A DNA stretch of 40,037 nucleotides, from positions 1 to 40,037 of the forward strand of contig WRMI01000024.1 in NCBI GenBank assembly GCA_009777175.1. Reading direction: 5' to 3'. The stretch's first letter is position 1. Every line of letters begins with the position of its first letter. This document shows, one piece after another, positions 25,876 through 32,842 of the stretch. Source of the stretch: Marinilabiliaceae bacterium. Lineage in GTDB: Bacteria > Bacteroidota > Bacteroidia > Bacteroidales > Marinilabiliaceae. The notes beneath the pieces were generated by a model that worked only from the letters and a program-made list of their open reading frames with translations, made no database searches and was not told where the DNA came from. The position numbers were made by a program, and so were the translations under genes.

Positions 25876-26670
25876 ATGGATAAAAGAATAATAATACCAG
25901 CCGGAAGGCTGGCAAATGACGATGCCGCCGCAAAGCGTAGACGTGAAGAATTGAGAGAAAAACTATTGTCTGGGAAAAAAATCCCCATTAGCCCAGAAGG
26001 CTCAGTTACCAAACTAAGCGAGAACGGCGGAGGTATAACAATTCCTTCGGGGAAGTTAGCAATAGACGACGCTGCTGCAAAGCGCAGACGTGAGGAGTTG
26101 AGAGATAAATTATTATCTGGAAAAAAAATTCCTATTAACCGAGAAGGCTCAGTAATAAATCCTTCTGAAGGCGGAGGCATAACTATACCTTCGGGGAAGT
26201 TAGCCATTGCTCAGTGGTATGAAAAAGACCCAAGTTTGTTGATTGCCGAAAAAGCGGCAATGACTCACGCATTCCCACATTTTGAACTTGAAAAATTGGA
26301 TGACGGACGATTAGCCTGGACTGGCTCCCTTAACGTAGGAGTTATGGGCGATAGCAGTTGGTACATTATGGCGGTATACAACAACAATCATCCGCAACAG
26401 ATAATGGGCAGCTCGGTTAGAGTATATCTCGTTGAGCCAGATATCAATGATTTGATAAAAGATTTAGGATGGAAACCAGCACATTTGTTAATTGATAGCG
26501 ATAACCAACTCTATCTATGCACAGCAGAAGCAGGTAATATTAAAACAGGAAAAGAAGTTACATCAGCCGCATCGGTTATAGCATGGGCCGTGAAATGGCT
26601 TATGGCATTTGAATTAGTCTTAATGGGAGATCTGTCAGTAGAAAAATTTAACGAACATGGTGGATTATAA
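25876..26670 (+). CDS. E2-like (UBC-fold) protein with duplicated N-terminal repeats
   Basis: A 264-aa protein. The N terminus has two 48-49-residue repeats (4-50, 52-98), each IxIPxGxLAxDDAAAKRRRE, then a basic helix and SGKKIPI, plus a third partial copy (101-111). The C-terminal domain (about 112-264) looks like a ubiquitin-conjugating fold: strands with WYIMAVY, NNNHP in place of the Y-P-x-x-P segment, VRVYLVEPD, H203, then C215 in QLYLCT, followed by a helix with W236 and W241. C215 is the only cysteine in the protein and sits where an E2 active-site Cys belongs. I infer a thioester-forming E2 working with the E1-like (29033) and JAMM (26713) proteins. The same domain, without Cys, is fused to the PrsW-like protease at 27854. 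Confidence 0.7.
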   Translation: MDKRIIIPAGRLANDDAAAKRRREELREKLLSGKKIPISPEGSVTKLSENGGGITIPSGKLAIDDAAAKRRREELRDKLLSGKKIPINREGSVINPSEGGGITIPSGKLAIAQWYEKDPSLLIAEKAAMTHAFPHFELEKLDDGRLAWTGSLNVGVMGDSSWYIMAVYNNNHPQQIMGSSVRVYLVEPDINDLIKDLGWKPAHLLIDSDNQLYLCTAEAGNIKTGKEVTSAASVIAWAVKWLMAFELVLMGDLSVEKFNEHGGL

Positions 26671-26712
26671 AAGAGTTGTGCAAAATATTTTTAATATTTA
26701 AATACATATAAA

Positions 26713-27843
26713 ATGAGTACCCACTGTCAATGTGTAGTTTTTTCTAATAAGGCTTATGAGGGCATAAAGAAAGAAACACGCATGAAAAACCCACTTGAAA
26801 CGGGTGGTATTTTATTAGGTCATATCCTTGATAACGGAATGTGGATTGTGATGGAAGTATTGCCTCCCGGTCCGAACTCTATCTTTGAACGAGCATATTT
26901 TGAATATGACACTGACTTTGTTAATTATTTGGCGCAATCGGTTGTCGCTGATTATGAACAAGAACTAAATCTGTTGGGGCTATGGCACCGACATCCTGGA
27001 AGTTTGGATACTTTTTCAGGAACTGATGACGTAACAAATCGCACTTTTGCACTTTTAAACCCTAAGGGAGCTATTTCAGGGTTAGTAAACATAGACCCAA
27101 ATATTCGTTTAACGATGTATCATGTTACCTCAAACCCGCTGATATACAACAAAATTGAGATAGAAATTGGAGATGATTTAATTCCCGAAGTATATTTTGC
27201 AAAAAAACATTTTTCAGAAACAATAACCGTTTCTAATTCTCAATCTGACGAAAAAAAAAACGGATTGATAAATATCAAAAAGAACTACGAGAGAGAATCA
27301 GAAAAATCCTTTGAATACCCCAAAAATGAAAGTATTATTTCCCAAATAATTAATTTTTTAGACTCAAATAATTTTTTCTTTAGTATATTTTTAATGGCAT
27401 TTACGCTCTCTTTGTCGCTATCTTTTTCGTACTATAAATTGAAAGGAAACGAAGATATTAAAATTCTTTACAAAATTATGTTTAATATTGTTCCTAATAA
27501 GTCCGAGCTAAATGATAAAAAAACTATTGCAGCAAATACCTTTGACGAAATAAAAGTCCATACAATACGAAAAGAGTTAGAAAATAATGATAAAATGAAT
27601 ACCGATACTATAATGATAAATAGAGAGATTGCTAAAAAGAGGGAGGAATATGTTAAAAATGAAGAAATGAAATTCAGAAATGAAATTAGAGAGTCTCATT
27701 ATAATAATCTTGACATAGATAAAGCGGATATTAAAGTAAAAAGTCTTTTGTTTTTATGGTGGAATGTCACTTTTTTATTGTTTTTGACGATATTATTCAT
27801 TAGATACAGAAAATTACAGAAGAATAAACGCAATCATTTTTAA
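26713..27843 (+). CDS. Membrane-anchored JAB/JAMM isopeptidase-like protein
   Basis: A 376-aa protein. The N-terminal domain (about 5-150) carries a complete JAMM metalloprotease signature: E29 in LETGG, then H92-x-H94-x7-S102-x2-D105 (WHRHPGSLDTFSGTDD), the zinc ligands and catalytic residues of ubiquitin-removing JAMM enzymes and of bacterial JAB proteins. A membrane helix lies at about 219-241 and another at 344-364 near the basic C terminus; the loop between them is charged and helical. With two helices the JAMM domain and the C terminus are on the same, presumably cytoplasmic, side. It could process or remove a ubiquitin-like modifier made by the E1/E2-like pair, or act as a peptidase on substrates at the membrane machine. 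Membrane tethering is unusual for the family. Confidence 0.85.
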   Translation: MSTHCQCVVFSNKAYEGIKKETRMKNPLETGGILLGHILDNGMWIVMEVLPPGPNSIFERAYFEYDTDFVNYLAQSVVADYEQELNLLGLWHRHPGSLDTFSGTDDVTNRTFALLNPKGAISGLVNIDPNIRLTMYHVTSNPLIYNKIEIEIGDDLIPEVYFAKKHFSETITVSNSQSDEKKNGLINIKKNYERESEKSFEYPKNESIISQIINFLDSNNFFFSIFLMAFTLSLSLSFSYYKLKGNEDIKILYKIMFNIVPNKSELNDKKTIAANTFDEIKVHTIRKELENNDKMNTDTIMINREIAKKREEYVKNEEMKFRNEIRESHYNNLDIDKADIKVKSLLFLWWNVTFLLFLTILFIRYRKLQKNKRNHF

Positions 27844-27853
27844 ATGTAATAAT

Positions 27854-29002
27854 ATGATATTGTTTTTGTTAATACTTTCTGTTTTGCCTGCGGCAATTAT
27901 CCTTTTTTATGTTTATAGAAGAGATAAATATGAACAAGAGCCATTAGGATTGTTACTAATTGCTTTCGGATTGGGAGCTTTTTCGACATTGTTTGTGTTT
28001 GCGGTGGTTTCGGTAATAAATCTGATTATTCCAGTAGAACCGAATACTGATAATAACTTCTTTAACGCATTTGTAACTTCTTTTGCTGGTGCTGCCATAC
28101 CCGAAGAACTTCTTAAATTTGTGATGCTTTATTTATTAGTGTGGAAAAACCGAAATTTTAACGAAAGATTTGACGGTATTATTTATTCCGTGTTTGTTTC
28201 ATTGGGATTTGCTACTCTTGAAAATATTCTGTATGTTTTACAAAACGGTGTTGGGGTCGGATTATTAAGGGCATTCACTGCCGTTCCTGCCCATGCTCTT
28301 TTTGGAGTAGCAATGGGATATTATTTTTCGTACGCAAAATTTTTACCCGAACATAGACATAAATATATCACATTGTCAATATGTGTGCCAATTCTTTTGC
28401 ACGGAACTTATAATTTTTTAATATTCTCACAAAAAGAAACAACGCAAACTATTTCAATTTTGTTATGTATGTTCTTTTTTGCTTTTGTTGTTTTTCTTTG
28501 GTGGCAAGGTTTCAAAAAAATCAAAAAGATGTCTGCAGACTTCTATTTTTCGGGTATACCTGAAATTGAAATTCTAGAATATATTAATGCCAAAAGAGGT
28601 TGGTATGAAACAAACCCACTGTCCTTTGAACAAGAAAAACTAGAAATATGGAAGAGATACCCCGAAGCCAAATTAGACATAAATGACGGACTTGTTACGT
28701 TTATTTTAGTTGTAAATACTACACGGGAATGGATTATCCAGCTTGCTTACGCACGAAACTATAGAAATTTGAAAGAGCAGTTGCGAATATACCTAATAGA
28801 ACCTGACTTAAATGAACTTGTTGAAATAGAAAACAGCATTCCATTTGTAAAAATAGACATGTCAAATAGTTACTATCTTGACCTTGCACTTTATAACCCC
28901 GCATCAGGAGTAAAAACGATTGAAAACGTAATGAAATGGATTATTCTGTTCGAAAAATGGGTAAATGAAGAAATAAAGATTGAAGAATTTGTAATAAGAT
29001 AA
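27854..29002 (+). CDS. PrsW-family membrane protease fused to a Cys-less E2-like domain
   Basis: A 382-aa fusion. Residues 1-220 form a polytopic PrsW-type protease: IPEELLK (E84, E85), FDGIIYSVFVSLGFATLEN (E123), PAHALFGVAMG (H147) and LLHGTYNF (H183), the conserved motifs of the family that cleaves anti-sigma factors and other membrane substrates. Residues about 225-382 are cytosolic and parallel the E2-like domain of the 25876 product: GWYE near the start, RIYLIEPDLNEL against VRVYLVEPDINDL, and a closing helix with KW and EKW. The cysteine position is D343 (YYLDLA against LYLCTA), so this copy should be catalytically dead, perhaps a sensor for a modified substrate, in the way RWD or UEV domains work. 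Ten bp follow the JAMM gene. Confidence 0.8.
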   Translation: MILFLLILSVLPAAIILFYVYRRDKYEQEPLGLLLIAFGLGAFSTLFVFAVVSVINLIIPVEPNTDNNFFNAFVTSFAGAAIPEELLKFVMLYLLVWKNRNFNERFDGIIYSVFVSLGFATLENILYVLQNGVGVGLLRAFTAVPAHALFGVAMGYYFSYAKFLPEHRHKYITLSICVPILLHGTYNFLIFSQKETTQTISILLCMFFFAFVVFLWWQGFKKIKKMSADFYFSGIPEIEILEYINAKRGWYETNPLSFEQEKLEIWKRYPEAKLDINDGLVTFILVVNTTREWIIQLAYARNYRNLKEQLRIYLIEPDLNELVEIENSIPFVKIDMSNSYYLDLALYNPASGVKTIENVMKWIILFEKWVNEEIKIEEFVIR

Positions 29003-29032
29003 AATGATAAAAAAATTAATTACTGATATTTT

Positions 29033-30187
29033 ATGGCAAAAATAACCAAGAAAAAGCTAAAAGCGCAGCCTACTGTTTGTTTTCCTTCTACTTTGGAAAG
29101 TGAAAAACTGACAGGAAAATTGTATGGATATTTCATAGAAAATACCAATTTTTACAATATTACATCAATATTAAGCAATGATATTAACAAAAAGCAGGTG
29201 GATATATGCGAAGTTTTTAAAGAAAAACCAGCGCAAAATCTTTCTGACAAATTGACGGGCTATTATGACGAGAAGGGTGTATTGCAATTTATAACACCTG
29301 ACAACATTTTATGCAAAAAAGAGCCTTACTCCCTAAAACTAGATGTTTTTTCACGGAATATAGGCATTTTAGAGTCGGATTTGATGCTCAAAACCGGTGC
29401 AATGATGATAGGATGCGGCTCGGTGGGAAGCTTGGCAGCATTGTCATTGGCAAAAGCAGGTGTTGGACGCTTTTTGCTGATAGATAACGATATAGTTGGA
29501 TATCACAATATTTGTCGGCACCAATGTGGTATATATGACGTAGGAAAATACAAAACCGAAGCCGTTAAAGAGAGAATTTTACAGATAAATCCTACTGCAA
29601 AAGTGATTGTTCAGAATACCATTGTTCAAGATGTTCCTATTTCGATATTTAATGAATTTTGTGATAAAGATACCATTGTGATTGGAGGTGCAGATAACCG
29701 CGAGGGAGATCTCTATGCCGCTCATATAGCAAAAGAAGTAGGAATGCCTTTAATGTCTATCGGTTGCTGGGAACGCGCCTTTGCAGGCGAAATTTTTTAT
29801 TCCTTACCCGACGGAATGCCCGATTATTCCGACTTTATGTGGGCTATTGGAGAAACATCAGGACGGACAACCCAAAACCGCAAATTTTATACTAACGAAG
29901 AAGACCTTGCCAAAGCCGCTTTCGAACCGGGAATTTCGGTGGATATTGACTTTGTTACAATTATTGCCGTGAAACTTGCGATTGATATTCTGAATAGAAA
30001 TAATCAAAACTATTCTCCGCGACTGATTAATCACCTATCGCAATACACACTGATTTGTAACACTAATAACCCTAACATTGGGGGAGAAAACGCTGAAATA
30101 TTTTCATATCCCCTACAAGTTACTACAAGTATTGAAGTGCCTTATTCTCAAAAAGATAAAGAGTTACATAATAATAATAATAAATAA
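29033..30187 (+). CDS. E1/ThiF-like adenylyltransferase
   Basis: A 384-aa protein. After an N-terminal domain (about 1-105, beta-rich, with KLTGKLYGYF and KLTGYYDEKG) comes a Rossmann adenylating domain: G127-C-G-S-V-G, LLIDND (D151, D153), N159 and R162 in HNICRHQ, a K in VGKYKTEA, and GADNR (D221). These are the ATP-binding and adenylating residues of the E1/ThiF/MoeB superfamily. The usual two CxxC zinc pairs are missing (GMPDYSDF stands where a C-Y-x-C is common). C245 in SIGCWER is one candidate for a catalytic cysteine. I infer that it activates a modifier and passes it to the E2-like protein. A Ubl-specific domain was not identified. The tail is Asn-rich. Confidence 0.85.
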   Translation: MAKITKKKLKAQPTVCFPSTLESEKLTGKLYGYFIENTNFYNITSILSNDINKKQVDICEVFKEKPAQNLSDKLTGYYDEKGVLQFITPDNILCKKEPYSLKLDVFSRNIGILESDLMLKTGAMMIGCGSVGSLAALSLAKAGVGRFLLIDNDIVGYHNICRHQCGIYDVGKYKTEAVKERILQINPTAKVIVQNTIVQDVPISIFNEFCDKDTIVIGGADNREGDLYAAHIAKEVGMPLMSIGCWERAFAGEIFYSLPDGMPDYSDFMWAIGETSGRTTQNRKFYTNEEDLAKAAFEPGISVDIDFVTIIAVKLAIDILNRNNQNYSPRLINHLSQYTLICNTNNPNIGGENAEIFSYPLQVTTSIEVPYSQKDKELHNNNNK

Positions 30188-30206
30188 CAATTAATTTGTA
30201 CAAACG

Positions 30207-30749
30207 ATGGCAAAATTTGAAATTAATGAATTTGGTGAAATAATCAGAGAGGATTATTTCTTTAGCAGTGTAAAAGAAAATATAGCACAATTGCTTCCAT
30301 ACGATAGAAAAGTATGGAAAGTATATCTATTATCACTTTTTACACTAGGTATTTACGGAATTGTTGTTGCTTTTGCGATGGCGAAAGAAACAAACATTTC
30401 TTGTGTTGATGACGGTAAGCACACGCGAAGTTTTTGGCCCACATTGGGACTAATGATCATTACCTTTGGTATTTATGGCATTGTGTGGTATTACAATTGG
30501 CTTAATAGAGAAGCAAATTATCTCGAAAGCCAAGGCAAAGATAAAAGATTTACAGGGGCAGCATATTTGGGGCTGTTTTTTCTCAACATTGCAATCAATA
30601 TTGCAAGTACGCTTTTGCCTGATATTAGTTTTGTGTTTAGTTTGTTGATGATTTTTGTAAATATTCTTATTTTGACAAAAATAATCAATCAGCACAACTT
30701 AGTAAACAAAACTTACAATACTATCTATTTCGGAAGAAAAGAACAATAG
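30207..30749 (+). CDS. DUF4234-like membrane protein with INEFGEI motif
   Basis: A 180-aa integral membrane protein. Its N terminus FEINEFGEIIRED repeats a motif found inside the next gene product (RINEFGEIVRDE). Two similar helical units follow (about 38-62 and 78-102), each ending LGIYGIV or FGIYGIVW, resembling DUF4234, and further hydrophobic segments lie at about 118-138 and 142-160. No catalytic motif is seen. Position in the operon suggests a membrane component or accessory protein of the secretion-like machine; the shared INEFGEI motif suggests that the last two proteins bind a common partner. Confidence 0.65.
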   Translation: MAKFEINEFGEIIREDYFFSSVKENIAQLLPYDRKVWKVYLLSLFTLGIYGIVVAFAMAKETNISCVDDGKHTRSFWPTLGLMIITFGIYGIVWYYNWLNREANYLESQGKDKRFTGAAYLGLFFLNIAINIASTLLPDISFVFSLLMIFVNILILTKIINQHNLVNKTYNTIYFGRKEQ

Positions 30750-30756
30750 TATTTAA

Positions 30757-31395
30757 ATGAACATTATGGATACTGGAGCATTCAGTACAGCATCTCAATC
30801 TACTGAGATGCTGTACTTTATCAGTATTGACAACGATGTATTTGGACCATTTTCGCTATCCGAGTTAAAGCGTGAATATGGAAAGTACATTTTGGAGGAT
30901 ACAATGATAACGACAGATACTTTGGATGAATGGTATGAAGCCAAGTATTTTGAATGTTTTGACGAAATTTTTAATTCGCAGCAAGGATTTAGAATCAACG
31001 AATTTGGCGAAATTGTAAGAGATGAGGGCAGCCTTGATATAAATCAGCCACTAAATAGTTACGATATTCTCTTAAACGACCTTGAACATATTTTGCACGA
31101 ATTAGAAGTAAAAATTCCACAATACGAAAAAGGTAAAATTGATTATACCCCGCCAAGTGCAATTTCAGACATAAGATCAGAATTAGAAAACGTTTCGCAT
31201 TTGTTGTCGCAGGGACAAAAAGACAGATATAACACAATGATTCCAAAAATTTTGAAACTGCTCAAACGCGGAGAAAAACAAGCACTGAAACAAGCCGAAA
31301 ATATCCTGAAAAACTTAGATAATAACAAAAAAGGATGTTTATCAATTGTCTTACTGATTGTAATTGCAGCGATTGCTTTTTCATTTATTATGTAA
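30757..31395 (+). CDS. GYF-domain tail-anchored membrane protein with INEFGEI motif
   Basis: A 212-aa protein. A GYF_2 domain (about 19-70: LYFISIDNDVFGPFSLSELK) is followed by the INEFGEIVRDE motif (80-90), a helical region (100-185) and a single C-terminal membrane helix (about 193-212), so it should be a tail-anchored inner-membrane protein with the GYF domain in the cytosol. It is the last gene of the 13-gene run, 7 bp after the previous stop. The start is uncertain: ATG 30757 gives an 18-residue leader, while in-frame ATG 30808 would start just before the GYF domain, as in the ATPase. A perfect 14-bp hairpin (30784-30817) overlaps that second start. Confidence 0.75.
   Translation: MNIMDTGAFSTASQSTEMLYFISIDNDVFGPFSLSELKREYGKYILEDTMITTDTLDEWYEAKYFECFDEIFNSQQGFRINEFGEIVRDEGSLDINQPLNSYDILLNDLEHILHELEVKIPQYEKGKIDYTPPSAISDIRSELENVSHLLSQGQKDRYNTMIPKILKLLKRGEKQALKQAENILKNLDNNKKGCLSIVLLIVIAAIAFSFIM
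30784..30817 (+). promoter_or_regulatory. Perfect 14-bp stem-loop at the start of the last operon gene
   Basis: AGTACAGCATCTCA (30784-30797) pairs completely with TGAGATGCTGTACT (30804-30817) around a 6-nt loop. The second arm contains the in-frame ATG at 30808. In RNA it could hide that start or lower translation of the last gene; there is no T tract, so it is not a terminator. Confidence 0.6.
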
Positions 31396-31503
31396 ATAAG
31401 TGAAATTGAAAAGTCAATAGAAAAAATTGATACGCGGTATTTTGTCTATCATCCCGACAGAAAAAGGCATACTTTAAGTGAAAATATTAAAGTTCAGAAC
31501 TAC
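31396..31503 (+). pseudogene. Possible coding relic after the operon
   Basis: The 36 codons after the stop of the last operon gene stay open in the same frame (ISEIEKSIEKIDTRYFVYH then PDRKRHTLSENIKVQNY) and have a coding-like composition. No start codon belongs to it. It could be the worn 3' end of a lost gene or chance. It overlaps the 3' end of the minus-strand methyltransferase by a few bases. Confidence 0.3.
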
Positions 31504-32723
31504 TGACTTGTCGCAAAATCAATTGTCGTTTTTTTGAGACTGAAAAAATTTTCTTTTAACAAGCCTTCTAAATAATGTTCTTTTATTCCGAAAATTTGTT
31601 TTAGAGAGGTAATATTATTTAGAATTTTTTGTTTTTGGGGATTGTTTTTTCTAATTTTTTCACCAACAATCATAACATTTTTATGGGTATGTTCGGTTGA
31701 AATAAATTCAAAAACGTTTGTTTTGTATCCAAAAATTTCCAATATTAATGCCCTAATGGTGTCAGTAATAATTTCTGCTTGACGTTCTTTTAAAATTCCA
31801 AATTTAGTAATGTTGTCAAAAGGAGTAGTGGAGTTCAATTCTTTTCTGATTTGTTTATGGCAGCACGGTGCGCAGACTATCAAAGAAGATTTAGAAATTA
31901 TTCCTCTATAAATAGCATCGTCGGTTGCTGTATCGCATGCATGTAAGGCAATCAAAATATCAATTCGATTTAATTCGGCATCTTTGATGGTTCCTTCTAT
32001 GAAATTTAAATTATCAAAGTTTGATTTCTTTACTATTGTATTACAGGTACTTACTAATTCTGCGTTGGCTTCGATGCCTCTCATTTTGATATTTTTTTGT
32101 AAAACATTTGAAATATAGTCATACAATGCAAAAGTTAAATAGCCTTTCCCTGACCCCATATCTACAATTTGACAATCATTTTGCAAAATTTTATCGGTCA
32201 AATATGGCTGAATAAGTTCTATATATTGGCAAATTTGCTGATATTTATTATTCATATTTTGGCGAATTTCCCACTTAGAATTTACAACTCCCAATTCTTT
32301 TAAATAGGTATTGTTATAAGTTTGAATCAGTCGTGGTTTGGTTTTGTCGTGGTTAAATGTTATATTTCTTTTGACAGTCAGTTTTTTTCTTGTTAACAAA
32401 ACTTTTCCGTTAGGTTTTGTTTGTAAACAAAATTCATGAGTTTGAGAAAACAGGTTGGCATTGTAAAAATTTGTCAAAAGTTCCCATTTTATATTTTCGA
32501 AACCATCATATAAGGAATAATTTTTTGTAATATCTTTTTTCTTATATCGATAAACAAAATTTAGGAAAAATCCTTTTTTTAATTTCACAAGAGTGATTAT
32601 AACGTTTTTTAAATCAGAACTTTTATCTCGTTTTTCAGACAAAAGCAATTTATCTAACTCTTTATTCTCTATAAAGAGAGCTAATTTTTTATAAAAAATA
32701 TTAAGACTTTCAACTACATTCAT
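31500..32723 (-). CDS. SAM-dependent methyltransferase (Methyltransf_32-like)
   Basis: A 407-aa cytosolic protein. The C-terminal half has a class I methyltransferase core: VDMGSGKGYLTFALYDY (motif I, about residue 190), RGIEAN as the acidic end of strand 2, IDILIALHACDTATDDAI, and the APCCHKQIRKEL segment. The LHACD plus APCCH combination is the mark of the Methyltransf_32 family (related to GSTCD-like proteins), with RNA or unknown substrates. The N-terminal 150 residues are basic, with beta-strands and LTRKKLTVKR, and could bind RNA. It is convergent with the secretion-like operon and divergent from the cyclase gene. A TAACTTTG box at 32755-32748 is its probable -7 element. Substrate not known. 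Confidence 0.85.
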   Translation of the reverse strand: MNVVESLNIFYKKLALFIENKELDKLLLSEKRDKSSDLKNVIITLVKLKKGFFLNFVYRYKKKDITKNYSLYDGFENIKWELLTNFYNANLFSQTHEFCLQTKPNGKVLLTRKKLTVKRNITFNHDKTKPRLIQTYNNTYLKELGVVNSKWEIRQNMNNKYQQICQYIELIQPYLTDKILQNDCQIVDMGSGKGYLTFALYDYISNVLQKNIKMRGIEANAELVSTCNTIVKKSNFDNLNFIEGTIKDAELNRIDILIALHACDTATDDAIYRGIISKSSLIVCAPCCHKQIRKELNSTTPFDNITKFGILKERQAEIITDTIRALILEIFGYKTNVFEFISTEHTHKNVMIVGEKIRKNNPQKQKILNNITSLKQIFGIKEHYLEGLLKENFFSLKKTTIDFATSQ

Positions 32724-32747
32724 TAGGATTTAATTTATTTGCCGCCG

Positions 32748-32755
32748 CAAAGTTA
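32748..32755 (-). promoter_or_regulatory. -7 box for the methyltransferase gene
   Basis: TAACTTTG on the minus strand fits TAnnTTTG and lies about 25 bp before the ATG at 32723. No good -33 box was seen. Confidence 0.5.
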
Positions 32756-32805
32756 ATGATTTTTCTTTTTTCTGGGATAATTTTTTTATACCGAAAAATA
32801 TTTTT

Positions 32806-32838
32806 TTTTGGTTTTATAAAGAGAATTTTTTTACTTTG
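32806..32838 (+). promoter_or_regulatory. Promoter-like site for the cyclase gene
   Basis: A TTTTTTTGG (-33-like, about 32806) and TTACTTTG (32831-32838, close to TAnnTTTG) are followed by CACA and the ATG at 32843. The layout resembles the promoter at 819-850, which also ends CTTTGCAC. Transcription would begin at or next to the start codon, so the mRNA may be leaderless. Confidence 0.45.
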
Positions 32839-32842
32839 CACA

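Noticed and set aside
19767-31395. CBASS, Bil or PRTRC as the identity of the E1/E2/JAB genes.
   Set aside because: There is no CD-NTase or effector as in CBASS, no Bil-type ubiquitin-like gene, and no ParB-like or other PRTRC genes; the FtsK/WXG/GYF/PrsW content is different.
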